Positions 35,514 to 45,314 of a stretch of DNA of 64,000 bases are shown in pieces. Made by a program: the position numbers and the translations under genes. Each line of letters starts with the position of its first letter. Within the stretch, counting starts at the first letter, position 1. The stretch lies in the NCBI RefSeq assembly GCF_000384395.1, contig NZ_ARWE01000001.1, positions 2,950,501 to 3,014,500 of the forward strand. The letters run 5' to 3'. Under the pieces are notes generated by a model that was not told the origin of the DNA, did not search any database, and saw only the letters and a program-made list of their open reading frames with translations. The stretch is from Geopsychrobacter electrodiphilus DSM 16401. Its GTDB lineage: Bacteria > Desulfobacterota > Desulfuromonadia > Desulfuromonadales > Geopsychrobacteraceae.

Positions 35514-36824
35514 ATGAATATACTGGTCATGGGGCTCAGCCACAAAACAGCCCCGGTTGAAATTCGCGAGAAAGTCGCCTTTGCCCCAAACGGAATGGCC
35601 GAACCCCTCCGCCAGATGCTGGCGCTTGACTCTATCAATGAAGCCATCATTGTCTCAACCTGCAACCGGGTCGAACTCTACGCCACCAGCCGTGATCCCG
35701 AGCGCGGAATCGCTCAACTACAACATTTTTTGGCCGAATACCACAACCTCCCGTTTGACGAACTGGTGGAGCACCTCTATGACAAACAGGGCGAAGAGGC
35801 CATCCGGCATGTGCTACGCGTCTCGGCGAGCCTCGATTCGATGGTCATCGGCGAACCGCAGATCCTCGGCCAGATCAAAACCGCCTACGGGTACGCCAGT
35901 GAATTTAAAACCGCCGGCCTGATTCTCAACCGTTTCATGCACAAGGCGTTTTCAGTCGCCAAACGGGTGCGCACCGAAACCGCTATCGCCAGCAATGCTG
36001 TCTCGATCCCCTTTGCCGCAGTCGAACTGGCGCGCAAGATTTTCGATCGTCTCGAAGACAAAACCGTTATGCTCATCGGCGCAGGTGAAATGTGTGAACT
36101 GGCGGCCAAGCATTTTATCAACAATGGTGTGGCCGAAGTGCTGGTGACCAACCGCACCTTTGCCCGCGCCGAAAAACTGGCAACAGAGTTCAAAGGTCGC
36201 GCGGTCGCTTTCGAGAATTTCCAGGACCAACTCCATCAGGCTGATATTGTTCTCTCCTCAACCGGGGCGTCAGGTTATGTCCTCGAAGCGAAAAAACTCG
36301 CCAAAGTCATAAAACTAAGGCGCAACAAACCGATGTTCCTCATCGATATTGCTGTGCCGCGCGATATTGAACCAGGGTGCAACAAGATCGACAACATCTA
36401 CCTTTACGACGTCGATGACCTGCAGGGAGTTGTACAGGCAAACCTGAAAGAGCGTAAAAAGGAAGCCGACAAGGCCGAAGCAATTATCAACGAAGAGATT
36501 ATCCAGTTCTATCGCTGGCTCTCGACCCTTGAAGTCAAACCGACCATCGTCGCCCTGCGTCAGAAGCTCGAAGATCTGCGCCAGAGCGAGGTACAGAAGA
36601 CCCTTTCCAATCTCGCGGCTGACGACAAAACCGCCAAAGCGATCGATGCACTAACCCGTGCGATCATCAACAAGGTCCTGCATCAACCGACCTCGATCCT
36701 CAAAGAGGCACAACACAGAGAAGACGGCGAACGCTATATCGATGCCGTCCGCACCCTTTTCGCCCTGCCCGCTCCGACCGTCGAAAACACCGACCCCGTC
36801 GACAGCGACAGCACGCATAACTAA
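35514..36824 (+). CDS. hemA: Glutamyl-tRNA reductase
   Basis: The 436-residue product starts [20 protein letters not shown] and has the catalytic cysteine in [10 protein letters not shown] (Cys50), then [10 protein letters not shown], the NADPH site [16 protein letters not shown] and the C-terminal dimerisation helices. It reduces glutamyl-tRNA to glutamate-1-semialdehyde, the first committed step of the C5 haem pathway. The hemC gene follows after 13 bases. Confidence 0.95.
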   Translation: MNILVMGLSHKTAPVEIREKVAFAPNGMAEPLRQMLALDSINEAIIVSTCNRVELYATSRDPERGIAQLQHFLAEYHNLPFDELVEHLYDKQGEEAIRHVLRVSASLDSMVIGEPQILGQIKTAYGYASEFKTAGLILNRFMHKAFSVAKRVRTETAIASNAVSIPFAAVELARKIFDRLEDKTVMLIGAGEMCELAAKHFINNGVAEVLVTNRTFARAEKLATEFKGRAVAFENFQDQLHQADIVLSSTGASGYVLEAKKLAKVIKLRRNKPMFLIDIAVPRDIEPGCNKIDNIYLYDVDDLQGVVQANLKERKKEADKAEAIINEEIIQFYRWLSTLEVKPTIVALRQKLEDLRQSEVQKTLSNLAADDKTAKAIDALTRAIINKVLHQPTSILKEAQHREDGERYIDAVRTLFALPAPTVENTDPVDSDSTHN

Positions 36825-36837
36825 AGGAGTATTCCCC

Positions 36838-37800
36838 ATGGCAAAGCAGATTCTGCGTATCGGAACCCGGGCCAGCGCCCTTGCCTTATGGCAGGCCAAC
36901 TGGGTCAAGGATGAGCTAGAAAAGCGTTATCCCGAGATTGAAGTCACCCTGACCAAGATCAAAACCAAAGGGGATAAAATTCTGGATGTCCCGCTGGCCA
37001 TGGTTGGCGGTAAAGGACTGTTCGTCAAAGAGATCCAGGAGGCGATGCTGCGCAACGAGATCGATATTGCGGTGCATTCAATGAAAGATGTTCCGACCTT
37101 CTTCCCTGAAGGGACCGGCCTGCGCTGCATCACCGAGCGTGAAGATCCGCGTGATATCATTGTGCTTAAAAAGGGCTGCAAAAGCTTCAACGACATCCCG
37201 CAAGGTGGACGGATCGGCACCAGCTCACTCAGGCGTAAGGCGCAACTGCTCAGCCTGCGTCCTGACCTGAAGATGCTCGATATCCGTGGCAACGTCCAAA
37301 CCCGGATAGGGAAACTGGTCGAGGATAATCTTGATGCCGTGGTTCTGGCTGCTGCCGGGATGCACCGACTAGGCTATACTGATCAGATCGGCGAATATTT
37401 GGATCCCAGGGTTTGCCTGCCGGCCATCGGTCAGGGGGCCTTGGGGATTGAGAGCCGCCTGACGGACGATAAAACCAACGCCCTGATCGATTTCTTCAAC
37501 CATCCTGAAACGGCCGCCGCCGTCATCGCCGAACGCTCGGTCCTGTCCACCCTCGAAGGGGGCTGCCAGGTTCCGATCGCCGCCTTCGGCAAGGTCAACG
37601 GCGATCAACTTGAGCTGACCGCGCTGGTCTCGAGTTGTGACGGCCAGCAGATGATCAAGCAGAGCATGAGCTGTCATATCTCTGATGCCGTAGCCACCGG
37701 GGTCGCGCTCGCCCGACAACTGCTCGCCAAAGGGGCCGGTCCGATCCTCAATGAGGTCTACGGTTGCGAAACCTTTAATAATGAGGACGACAAGGCTTGA
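36838..37800 (+). CDS. hemC: Hydroxymethylbilane synthase (porphobilinogen deaminase)
   Basis: The product of 320 residues starts MAKQILRIGTRASALALWQA and has the dipyrromethane-cofactor cysteine in LEGGCQVPIAAFG (Cys243). It joins four porphobilinogens into hydroxymethylbilane. AAAGGAG lies 7 bases before the ATG at 36838; a longer frame inside hemA is rejected. Its stop overlaps the TTG start of cobA-hemD. Confidence 0.95.
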   Translation: MAKQILRIGTRASALALWQANWVKDELEKRYPEIEVTLTKIKTKGDKILDVPLAMVGGKGLFVKEIQEAMLRNEIDIAVHSMKDVPTFFPEGTGLRCITEREDPRDIIVLKKGCKSFNDIPQGGRIGTSSLRRKAQLLSLRPDLKMLDIRGNVQTRIGKLVEDNLDAVVLAAAGMHRLGYTDQIGEYLDPRVCLPAIGQGALGIESRLTDDKTNALIDFFNHPETAAAVIAERSVLSTLEGGCQVPIAAFGKVNGDQLELTALVSSCDGQQMIKQSMSCHISDAVATGVALARQLLAKGAGPILNEVYGCETFNNEDDKA

Positions 37801-39317
37801 ACTCCGGCAAGGTCTACCTGATTGGTGCCGGCCCCGGCGACCCGGGGCTGCTGACCGTCAAGGGGCGTGACTGCCTGGCTCTGGCCGATGTTGTCATCTA
37901 CGATTATCTGGCCAACCCGGTGCTGCTCGGTTACGCACGCCCCGAAACCGAACAAATTTATGTCGGCAAGAGCCGTGGCCAACACAGTGTCCCCCAGGAA
38001 GAGATCAACCAGCTGCTGGTCGATAAGGCTGGCGCCGGACTCCAGGTTGCGCGCCTTAAGGGCGGAGATCCCTACGTCTTCGGCCGCGGCGGTGAAGAAG
38101 CCGCCTTTCTGCGCCAACATCAGATCCCCTTCGAAGTCGTCCCCGGCGTCACCGCCGGTTTTGCCGCCGCCGCCTATGCCGGAATCCCGCTGACCCACCG
38201 TGATACAACCACCAGCCTCGCCCTCCTGACAGGCCACGAACGCCCCGAGCGTAAACTCTCGAGCCTCGACTGGCAGAAGCTTGCGACGGGACTTGGCACC
38301 CTGATCTTCTACATGGGGATGAGTAACCTGAAGATGATCTGCGAACAGCTGATCAAGCATGGTCGTGCCGCCGATACCCCGGTCGCCGTAATCCAATGGG
38401 CAACCCTGCCGCGGCAGAGGACCCTGACCGCACCGTTGAATAAGATAGCCGAACAGGTCGCGGCAGCAGGGATGGAACCGCCGGCGGTGATCATTATCGG
38501 CGAGGTCGTGCGTTACCGCGAAGAGTTACGCTGGTACGACAATCTGCCGCTCTTCGGCAAGCGCTTTCTCATCACCCGCCCAAGAGCCCAGGCGGCTACC
38601 TTTGTCGCGCTACTGCAGGCGCAGGGAGCCGAAACCATCTGCATCCCGACAATCGAAATCGCCACCCCTGAAGACTGGACCCCTTGCGACCAGAGCCTCG
38701 CCCGCCTCGGGGGGTATCATGGGGTCATTCTCACTTCGGCCAATGGGGTCGAGGCGTTTTTCGGACGCATGAAGCATCTCGGTCTGGATCTGCGCGCACT
38801 GGCCGGGGTCAAAATCATCGCCGTCGGACCCAAAACGGCCAAAGAGATTGAAAAATACGGACTGAGCCCCGATCTGGTGCCACAGAATTTTCGCGCCGAA
38901 GGGGTGGTCGAAGAACTCCTCGCCGCTGGCGTCGACGGCAAACGCTTCCTCTATCCGCGAACCGCGATCGCCCGCGAACTGATTCCCGACAGCCTGACCG
39001 CCGCGGGAGCCGAGGTAGATGCGCCAATCATCTACCGGACCATCGCCACTCTGGAGAAAAGGGATATGATCCGCCACCTGCTGGAATCCGGAGAACTGGA
39101 TGCCATCTGTTTCAGTTCCTCCTCGACCTTCGACAATCTGCAGGCCATGTTCGGCGACGAATTGAAGACCTTGCAGGGGGGCACCAAATTCTTCTCTATC
39201 GGTCCACTGACGTCAGGGACCATTCGCAAACATGGCTTTGAAGTTGCCCTTGAGCCAGAGCAGTCAACCCTTGACGATCTGGTCGGGGCAATGGTTGACT
39301 ATTACAAGGAACCGTGA
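37797..39317 (+). CDS. Fused uroporphyrinogen-III C-methyltransferase / uroporphyrinogen-III synthase (CobA-HemD)
   Basis: The 506-residue product joins two enzymes. Residues 1-250 are SUMT/CobA, with VYLIGAGPGDPGLLTVKG, VPGVTAGFAAAAYAGIPLTH and TLIFYMGMSNL. Residues from about 255 are HemD (FLITRPRAQAATFVALL, IILTSANGVEAFF, DAICFSSSSTFDNL). It cyclises hydroxymethylbilane to uroporphyrinogen III and methylates it to precorrin-2, feeding haem and sirohaem. TTG is the start, overlapping hemC by 4 bases. Confidence 0.93.
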   Translation: MNSGKVYLIGAGPGDPGLLTVKGRDCLALADVVIYDYLANPVLLGYARPETEQIYVGKSRGQHSVPQEEINQLLVDKAGAGLQVARLKGGDPYVFGRGGEEAAFLRQHQIPFEVVPGVTAGFAAAAYAGIPLTHRDTTTSLALLTGHERPERKLSSLDWQKLATGLGTLIFYMGMSNLKMICEQLIKHGRAADTPVAVIQWATLPRQRTLTAPLNKIAEQVAAAGMEPPAVIIIGEVVRYREELRWYDNLPLFGKRFLITRPRAQAATFVALLQAQGAETICIPTIEIATPEDWTPCDQSLARLGGYHGVILTSANGVEAFFGRMKHLGLDLRALAGVKIIAVGPKTAKEIEKYGLSPDLVPQNFRAEGVVEELLAAGVDGKRFLYPRTAIARELIPDSLTAAGAEVDAPIIYRTIATLEKRDMIRHLLESGELDAICFSSSSTFDNLQAMFGDELKTLQGGTKFFSIGPLTSGTIRKHGFEVALEPEQSTLDDLVGAMVDYYKEP

Positions 39318-39334
39318 GGAATCGGACTTAAGGC

Positions 39335-39353
39335 GGCTAGCGATTAGCTAGCC
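39335..39353 (+). other. Hairpin between cobA-hemD and hemB
   Basis: GGCTAGC (39335-39341) pairs with GCTAGCC (39347-39353) across a 5-base loop, and a T-rich stretch follows. It may be a weak terminator or attenuator that separates hemB from the rest of the operon. Confidence 0.5.
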
Positions 39354-39421
39354 CTTTTGTGCTTTTGTATTTTCTCCTCACGTCTAACCCCTCACTCCTC
39401 ACATGTTACAAGGAGTCACAC

Positions 39422-40396
39422 ATGTACTTTCCAGCCTATCGTGCCCGCCGCATGCGGCGTAACGCCAACATGCGCAACATGGTACGCGAAACCCACCTGC
39501 GTGTTGAAGATTTGATCTACCCGATGTTCTCGGCCTTCGGCCAGAACATCAAAAAGGAGATCTCTTCGATGCCGGGTATCTACCAGCAGTCGATCGAACA
39601 TATCGTCGCCGAAGCCCAGGAGGTCAACGCTCTCGGCATCCAGGCGGTGTTGCTGTTCGGCATCCCCGAGACCAAAGATGCGGTCGGTTCCGACGCTTAT
39701 TGCGAGAAGGGGATCATCCAAAACACGGTACGCGCGATCAAGGCCGCCGTCCCCGAGTTGACCGTCATCACCGATGTCTGCATGTGCGAGTACACCGATC
39801 ACGGACACTGCGGCGTCATCAAGGACGGCGACGTCGACAATGACGAAACCCTCAAGCTCCTCGCCGCCGAGGCCCTAAGTCATGTCCAGGCCGGGGCCGA
39901 CATTATTGCCCCCTCGGACATGATGGATGGCCGGATCGAGGCGATACGCGAAATTCTCGACGAGAATGGCTTCGAGCAGATTCCGATCATGAGCTACGCG
40001 GTCAAATACGCCAGCGCCTACTACGGTCCCTTCCGCGAGGCCGCCGAATCTACCCCACAGTTCGGTGACCGCCGCTCCTATCAGATGGATCCCGCCAACC
40101 GCCGCGAGGCGCTGCGCGAAGCCCAGCTTGACGTCCAGGAATGTGCCGACTTCCTGATGGTTAAACCGGCGCTGGCCTATCTGGATATCATCCGTGATCT
40201 ACGCGACAACTTTGACCTGCCGCTGGTCTGCTACAACGTTTCCGGCGAATACAGTATGATCAAAGCCGCGGCCGCCAAGGGCTGGATCGACGAGAATCGG
40301 GTGATCATGGAGACCTTGCTCGGCATGAAACGCGCCGGCGCGGACCTCATCATCACCTATCACGCCAAGGAAGCGGCACGTTTGCTTAAGGCCTGA
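39422..40396 (+). CDS. hemB: Delta-aminolevulinic acid dehydratase (porphobilinogen synthase)
   Basis: The product of 324 residues has the Cys-rich metal site [14 protein letters not shown], which indicates the zinc-type enzyme, and the Schiff-base lysine regions [13 protein letters not shown] and [12 protein letters not shown]. It condenses two 5-aminolevulinates to porphobilinogen. The ATG at 39422 follows AAGGAG; the longer frame from 39359 is pyrimidine-tract noise. It lies 104 bases after cobA-hemD. Confidence 0.95.
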   Translation: MYFPAYRARRMRRNANMRNMVRETHLRVEDLIYPMFSAFGQNIKKEISSMPGIYQQSIEHIVAEAQEVNALGIQAVLLFGIPETKDAVGSDAYCEKGIIQNTVRAIKAAVPELTVITDVCMCEYTDHGHCGVIKDGDVDNDETLKLLAAEALSHVQAGADIIAPSDMMDGRIEAIREILDENGFEQIPIMSYAVKYASAYYGPFREAAESTPQFGDRRSYQMDPANRREALREAQLDVQECADFLMVKPALAYLDIIRDLRDNFDLPLVCYNVSGEYSMIKAAAAKGWIDENRVIMETLLGMKRAGADLIITYHAKEAARLLKA

Positions 40397-40533
40397 GCAA
40401 ACAGGTGAGAAGTTAGGCGAAAGGGCAGACCCGACACAGGCCTTTCCTCCTCACTCCTTACCCCTCACACCTCACAGGCTCCCAGAGTGTTATAATATCT
40501 CCAGCCGGTCCCTTCTCCCGGCTGGAGATTTTT
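40397..40533 (+). promoter_or_regulatory. Leader with promoter-like TATAAT and a hairpin that sequesters the ribosome site of the DUF2270 gene
   Basis: A consensus -10 TATAAT lies at 40491-40496. A perfect 12-bp stem follows: ATCTCCAGCCGG (40497-40508) with CCGGCTGGAGAT (40518-40529), then a T run (40529-40533) directly before the ATG at 40534. The only Shine-Dalgarno candidate, GGAG at 40524-40527, is inside the 3' arm. The element could terminate hemB read-through and block translation. The region also holds a pyrimidine-rich CCTCACTCC-type tract at 40445-40478. Confidence 0.6.
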
Positions 40534-41196
40534 ATGACTGATGAAAAACTCACGCACAGTGAAACCGTGACCGCTCTCGCCCATTACTACCGGGCCGAGG
40601 TGCAGCGGAGTCTCGCCTGGCGCGAACGCCTCGATCGCACTACCAACTGGGCGGTCGCCGCCTGCGCCGCCTTTCTCGGTTTCGGTTTCAGCCATCCCGA
40701 AATTCCGCATCTGTTTTTTCTGTTCGGCCTCGGCATCCTCTATCTGTTGCTCTTCATCGAAGCTCGACGTTTTCGTTTTTATGATGCCTATGAATATCGT
40801 GTGCGCCTGATGAATCAGAACATGTTTTATTCAATCCTCAGCAAGGGGACGCTGCCCCTCGATCCAAGCGGAGATGAAGGAGTCTTCTGGCGCGCCGAGC
40901 TCGCCTCGGACCTGCGCTACCCGCAGTACAAAATGTCGCTACATGAAGCGCTCACCAAACGCCTGCGGGCCAACTACATCTACCTGTTTATTGTGATGAT
41001 CGCCGGTTGGGTTCTAAAACTCGCCTCCCACCCCACAGGCGCGCACCGCTGGCAGGAGTTCCTGGACCATGCCCGCATCGGTCCACTGCCCGGCCTTTTC
41101 ACCCTGCTCTTTCTGCTGGTATTTCTGCTACACCTGTTCTACCTTGCGAGACGCGGTCGGAACTCTTCCGGCGGTCGTGAAATCCTCCACTCGTAG
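40534..41196 (+). CDS. DUF2270 predicted integral membrane protein
   Basis: The 220-residue product matches the DUF2270 pattern as I remember it: a charged N-terminus (ALAHYYRAEVQRSLAWRER), then TNWAVAACAAFLGFGFSHPE, LFFLFGLGILYLLLFIEARR, FRFYDAYEYRVRLMNQNMF, and two more C-terminal hydrophobic helices. About four transmembrane segments are predicted. Function is unknown. Its ribosome-binding site lies within a strong hairpin. The peptidase gene follows after 14 bases. Confidence 0.78.
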   Translation: MTDEKLTHSETVTALAHYYRAEVQRSLAWRERLDRTTNWAVAACAAFLGFGFSHPEIPHLFFLFGLGILYLLLFIEARRFRFYDAYEYRVRLMNQNMFYSILSKGTLPLDPSGDEGVFWRAELASDLRYPQYKMSLHEALTKRLRANYIYLFIVMIAGWVLKLASHPTGAHRWQEFLDHARIGPLPGLFTLLFLLVFLLHLFYLARRGRNSSGGREILHS

Positions 41197-41210
41197 CACT
41201 AGAAAATAAG

Positions 41211-42533
41211 ATGCCCGAATACCATATCGATACCCTCTCCAACGGCCTGCGCCTGGTCACAGTCGAAATGCCCCACCTGCATAATGCCGAACTGGTTTGC
41301 TACATCGGCACCGGCGGGCGGGCGGAGACCGAAGAATTTGCCGGAATCTCACACTTCCTTGAACACATGCTGTTTCGCGGTACTGAACGTTACCCCAACA
41401 GCCGCGCCCTTGAGGGCGCCTTTGAAGCACTTGGTGGCGCTGTAAATGCTTCGACCGACGGCGAAAACACCTGCTTCCATAGTCGGATTCACCCCGCCCA
41501 CGCGGCGGCCGGAATCGAGATTTTTTCCGATATGCTGCGCAACCCGCAGTTTAACGATCTGGAGATCGAGCGCCGGATCATTTTGGAAGAGGCGCGTGAG
41601 GACTATAATCAACAGGGAGAACAAACCAACCCTGACAACCTGATGGCGACCCTGCTCTGGCCGGAACAACCACTGGGCTACCCGCTGATCGGCAGCGACA
41701 GATCCTTGCACGCCATCAACCTTGAAGCCTTGCGTGATTTTCACCGTCAGCACTACGTCCCGAAAAACACTGTCATCACCTGCTGCGGACCGATTAAACG
41801 TCAGGATATCCTCGCCGCGACGCAAAAATTCTGGGGAGACTGGTTCGGTGGTGAGACGCTCCCCCCGCTCGCCGTTCTGCCGCTTAGATCTGGGCCACGC
41901 CAGCAATGGGCCTTTGACTCCGATTCGCAGATCTGCCTGCAACTCGCCTTCCCCATGGCAGGTCGCCGCGATTCACGTCCCTTGCATTTCAGTCTGTTGC
42001 GCCGTTTGCTCAGCGGTGGTGGCAGTGCCCTGCTCCCGCACCGGCTGCGCGAAGAATGTGCACTCACCTACGCGGTTGAGGCCAACTGTTCCATGCTGGA
42101 GGATACCGGTTATTTCAGTATCGATCTGGCGGTCGCGCCGCACAATCTTGTCCCGGCGTTGGACGAAACGCTCAAGGTCCTGACAAAACTGCGCCAGGCT
42201 GCGCCGGAATCCACGGCCCTCGAAGCTGCGCGTATCGGTTATCTGTATGATCTGGAATTTTCTCTTGACCAGCCTGAAGCGATGACAACCCGTTACGGCT
42301 GGGGCTTACAGGCCGATTGCCTGCGCACCCTTGAGCAGGATCGTGATGAAATCAAGGTCATCGAGCCGGAACAGATTCAAGCCCTGGCTCGCGAACTCTT
42401 CACCGCCGAAAAATTACATCTGGTAGTGGTCGGACCCTGGGAGAAGCGACAGAAGACTGAGGTTAAAAAACTTCTTCAAGCCTTTGACTCAAACCCAAGG
42501 TGCTCGCCCTCCGCAAGCGACCGACCTGAATGA
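41211..42533 (+). CDS. M16-family zinc metallopeptidase (processing peptidase-like)
   Basis: The 440-residue product has the inverted zinc motif HFLEH (His48, Glu51, His52) in FAGISHFLEHMLFRGTERY and the distal glutamate in ILEEAREDYNQQ. The C-terminal half is the paired inactive M16 domain. These enzymes act as homodimers or with a second subunit and degrade or process peptides; no signal peptide is apparent. It shares direction with the DUF2270 gene and the PhnA-like gene that follows after 18 bases. Confidence 0.9.
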   Translation: MPEYHIDTLSNGLRLVTVEMPHLHNAELVCYIGTGGRAETEEFAGISHFLEHMLFRGTERYPNSRALEGAFEALGGAVNASTDGENTCFHSRIHPAHAAAGIEIFSDMLRNPQFNDLEIERRIILEEAREDYNQQGEQTNPDNLMATLLWPEQPLGYPLIGSDRSLHAINLEALRDFHRQHYVPKNTVITCCGPIKRQDILAATQKFWGDWFGGETLPPLAVLPLRSGPRQQWAFDSDSQICLQLAFPMAGRRDSRPLHFSLLRRLLSGGGSALLPHRLREECALTYAVEANCSMLEDTGYFSIDLAVAPHNLVPALDETLKVLTKLRQAAPESTALEAARIGYLYDLEFSLDQPEAMTTRYGWGLQADCLRTLEQDRDEIKVIEPEQIQALARELFTAEKLHLVVVGPWEKRQKTEVKKLLQAFDSNPRCSPSASDRPE

Positions 42534-42551
42534 AACCAAAAGGATCAAGTC

Positions 42552-42893
42552 ATGAGTGAATACCCTGAGTGTCCCGAGTGCAGTTCTGAATACACCTACG
42601 CAGACCGTGGCCTGTTCGTTTGCCCCGAATGTGCCCATGAATGGAGCACCGAAGTCGTTACAGCTGCGACTGAAACGGCGCAGGTGGTGCGTGATGCCAA
42701 CGGCAATGCGCTTCAGGACGGCGACAGTATTACCGTCATCAAAGATCTGAAAATAAAGGGAACCTCCCTGGTCGTCAAGGTCGGCACCAAGGTCAAAAAC
42801 ATCCGGCTGGTCGAGGGCGATCATGACATCGATTGTAAAATTGACGGCATCGGTGCCATGCAGTTGAAATCTGAGTTTGTCAAAAAACTTTAG
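42552..42893 (+). CDS. PhnA/YjdM-family zinc-ribbon protein
   Basis: The 113-residue product has an N-terminal zinc ribbon ([21 protein letters not shown]) and a C-terminal domain with [18 protein letters not shown] and [19 protein letters not shown], the PhnA/YjdM pattern. Despite the historic name there is no good evidence for a role in phosphonate use, and no phn genes are nearby. AAAGGA precedes the ATG. Confidence 0.9.
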   Translation: MSEYPECPECSSEYTYADRGLFVCPECAHEWSTEVVTAATETAQVVRDANGNALQDGDSITVIKDLKIKGTSLVVKVGTKVKNIRLVEGDHDIDCKIDGIGAMQLKSEFVKKL

Positions 42894-43004
42894 CTTTCCA
42901 CCTCAAAAATCTGACGCCTAACAACCGGCAAAAGCCGCCAGTTGTCTGTTCTCTACTTTTTCCTGTAAACCCTGAAAAAAATTCATTCAAGGTGATGCCA
43001 AACG

Positions 43005-43292
43005 ATGGAAGAGCCCATGGATCGCAACCACATCTACCGAGCCGCCCTCGAAAAATGGGGCGACAAGGCCCAGTATGAACAGATGGTAGAAGAATGCGCC
43101 GAGTTGATTGCGGCACTCAAACACTATGAACGGGGTAAAATTGAACGGAGCGACCTGGTTGCTGAACTGGCCGATGTCACCCTGATGGTTGGCCAACTCA
43201 CCTGGATGCTGGGGCCCGATGAGGTCGCGGCGGCCATCGACGCCAAACTCGCCAAGCTCGGAGAGCTGTTGATCGACCCGAACGGACGCTGA
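43005..43292 (+). CDS. MazG-like NTP pyrophosphohydrolase domain protein
   Basis: The 95-residue, all-helical product has the acidic motif QMVEECAELIAALKHYERG and a later DLVAELADVTLMVGQLTWM, the ExxE...ExxD metal-binding pattern of the MazG/dUTPase superfamily. Small members hydrolyse non-canonical nucleoside triphosphates. Start is the first of two nearby ATGs (43005 or 43017). It is followed by the MaoC-like gene after 42 bases. Confidence 0.78.
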   Translation: MEEPMDRNHIYRAALEKWGDKAQYEQMVEECAELIAALKHYERGKIERSDLVAELADVTLMVGQLTWMLGPDEVAAAIDAKLAKLGELLIDPNGR

Positions 43293-43334
43293 CCCGCAGG
43301 CCTGAACCCGGCGCCAAGCGCAGAAAGGAAACCG

Positions 43335-43811
43335 ATGGAAGCGATCCAGAAACTCCGCAATTTTCTCGCCCCGCAACTTGACCAGGAAATTCATATCGGC
43401 CCCTGGCTGCAGATCGACCAGCAGCGGATCGACGATTTCGCCCGCGTCAGCGGTGACCAGCAATGGATTCACACCGACCCCGAGCGCGCGGCCAAGGAAT
43501 CCCCCTACGGCACCACCATCGCCCACGGCTATCTGACCCTGTCGCTGCTGCCGCTTTTGACCGAGAGCAACCACCCCGATTTTTTTGAAAAAAATTATCC
43601 CGGCATGAAGTATCGAGTCAATTACGGCTTAAACCGGGTGCGGTTTCCGGCACCGGTTCGCTGTGGGGCACGGATCAGGGCGCGCACCAGAATTGGAGCG
43701 GTCGAGGAGGTTAAGAACGGGGTACAGATTATCTACCTGTTGACCATAGAGATCGAAGGAGAGGAAAAACCCGCCTGTATTGCAGAATTTCTGGCCCGGG
43801 TCTACCCCTGA
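43335..43811 (+). CDS. MaoC-family dehydratase ((R)-hydratase-like)
   Basis: The 158-residue hot-dog-fold product has the hydratase segment FARVSGDQQWIHTDPERA and PYGTTIAHGYLTLSLLP, with the catalytic Asp and His, and ends with the VNYGLNRVRFPAPV region. It closely fits NodN/MaoC-type enoyl-CoA hydratases that act on short 2-enoyl-CoA. Substrate cannot be fixed from sequence; a link with 3-hydroxybutyrate metabolism elsewhere in the window is only a possibility. Confidence 0.87.
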   Translation: MEAIQKLRNFLAPQLDQEIHIGPWLQIDQQRIDDFARVSGDQQWIHTDPERAAKESPYGTTIAHGYLTLSLLPLLTESNHPDFFEKNYPGMKYRVNYGLNRVRFPAPVRCGARIRARTRIGAVEEVKNGVQIIYLLTIEIEGEEKPACIAEFLARVYP

Positions 43812-43824
43812 AGCCCACCGCGAG

Positions 43825-44121
43825 CTACTGAAGTTCCTCTTCTTCGTGAAGATCAAATCGCAGGCGCTTGTGACGCAAGGCAAAGAGGATGGGGTTGACC
43901 TCACGAATCTGCTGCAGCACAACCCGTGGCGGGTCCTCGCGGTTATTACACACCTGCTTCAAGACCGGAATCTGACGGGCCTGAATTGAAGCGGTCTTCT
44001 CAGCCAGCCCCTCGTCTTCCGCACGCAGATAACGGCTTAACTGAAAGCCGAATTTGCGTGGTTCTCTGTCGAGATTAAGTAGAAAATTCTCCCCCCGCAG
44101 CTCCAACCAAAATCGCTTCAT
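43825..44121 (-). CDS. Small basic hypothetical protein (98 aa)
   Basis: The product is a short, highly charged protein starting MKRFWLELRGENFLLNLDRE and ending in an acidic tail. No motif is recognised. The ATG at 44121 is used; one codon earlier is a TTG. It lies convergent with the MaoC-like gene with 13 bases between stops, and the DinB gene is upstream on the same strand. It could be a conserved hypothetical, but homology was not checkable. Confidence 0.6.
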   Translation of the reverse strand: MKRFWLELRGENFLLNLDREPRKFGFQLSRYLRAEDEGLAEKTASIQARQIPVLKQVCNNREDPPRVVLQQIREVNPILFALRHKRLRFDLHEEEELQ

Positions 44122-44240
44122 CAATTCATCCCAAAATTGGCAAACCTGAAAAGGAGCCGATTATCACCAGCGTTGGCATAAATGACAAGCGTAAAAAAAC
44201 CGCTGCTCCTGGCGGAAAAGAATCTGGGCCAGCGCGCCCT

Positions 44241-45314
44241 TCAGGGAAAGGGCAATTCCAGCTGCAATGGATCAGCCCGCGGGATGTCCTGATTGAATTG
44301 ACTGACGCTGATGCCGAGCAGGCGCACCGCACGTTGGCCGGCGTCGGTCCTGGCCAAAAGCTCTTCCGCCACCGCCAGCATTTCAGACGCGCTGTCAAAG
44401 GGGGCCAGCTGGGTGCGACTGCGGGTCAGGGTCTCAAAATCGGCATAGCGCACCTTGAGCGTCAGACAGTGTGCCGCGGTGTCCGCCTGCTTGAGCAATA
44501 TCGCCAATTGCTCCGCCTGACGCCCCAGAAGCGTCAACATCTGGGCCGGATCGGCCAGATCTTCAGCCAGGGTGGCCTCTTTGCCGAGGGACTTTCGCAC
44601 CCGATTCGGCTCAACCGGCCGCTCGTCAATCCCGCGCGCAATTTGATAATAGTAGAGACCACTGCTGCCGAAGTGGAGCTGTAACTCCTCCAGCGTACGC
44701 ACGCGCAGATCCGCCCCGGTTAAAATACCGAGGCGCTGCATGCGCTTTTCGGTCACCCGACCCACCCCGTGGAAACGACGCACCGGCAGCGCAGCAATAA
44801 AATCGGGCGCCTGCTCCGGCGTGACCAGGGTCAGGCCATTCGGTTTATTGACGTCGGAGGCGACCTTGGCGAGAAACTTGTTGTACGACACTCCGGCCGA
44901 TGCGGTCAGTCCGGTTTCACGCACAATCCGCTGCCGGATCAGTTGGGCCAGACGGGTTGCAGACGGATTCTGCTGTTTATTTTCGGTCACATCCAGAAAG
45001 GCTTCATCGAGGGACAGGGGCTCAACCAGGTCGGTACTATCGAGAAAGATCTGCCGCACCTGCCGTGAAACCTGAACATAGGCTTCAAAGCGCGGTCGGA
45101 CAAAGATAGCCTGCGGGCAGAGTCGATAGGCACGCGCCGCCGACATCGCCGAGTGGATACCGAAGCGGCGCGCTTCGTATGAACAGGTGGCCACCACCCC
45201 CCGCCCGCCGGGATCACCACCGACCACTACCGGTTTACCACGTAATTCAGGGGCATCACGCTGTTCAACCGCAGCAAAAAAGGCATCCATATCGAGGTGG
45301 ATAATCTTACGCAT
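44241..45314 (-). CDS. dinB: DNA polymerase IV (Y-family translesion polymerase)
   Basis: The product of 357 residues starts MRKIIHLDMDAFFAAVEQ and has the second catalytic segment PLSLDEAFLDVT, the helix-hairpin-helix region FHGVGRVTEKRMQRLGI, and the little-finger domain with RKSLGKEATL. It is a low-fidelity polymerase for lesion bypass. The ATG at 45314 starts the family-like N-terminus; the frame to 45362 adds unrelated residues. No LexA box was recognised upstream. Confidence 0.94.
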   Translation of the reverse strand: MRKIIHLDMDAFFAAVEQRDAPELRGKPVVVGGDPGGRGVVATCSYEARRFGIHSAMSAARAYRLCPQAIFVRPRFEAYVQVSRQVRQIFLDSTDLVEPLSLDEAFLDVTENKQQNPSATRLAQLIRQRIVRETGLTASAGVSYNKFLAKVASDVNKPNGLTLVTPEQAPDFIAALPVRRFHGVGRVTEKRMQRLGILTGADLRVRTLEELQLHFGSSGLYYYQIARGIDERPVEPNRVRKSLGKEATLAEDLADPAQMLTLLGRQAEQLAILLKQADTAAHCLTLKVRYADFETLTRSRTQLAPFDSASEMLAVAEELLARTDAGQRAVRLLGISVSQFNQDIPRADPLQLELPFP

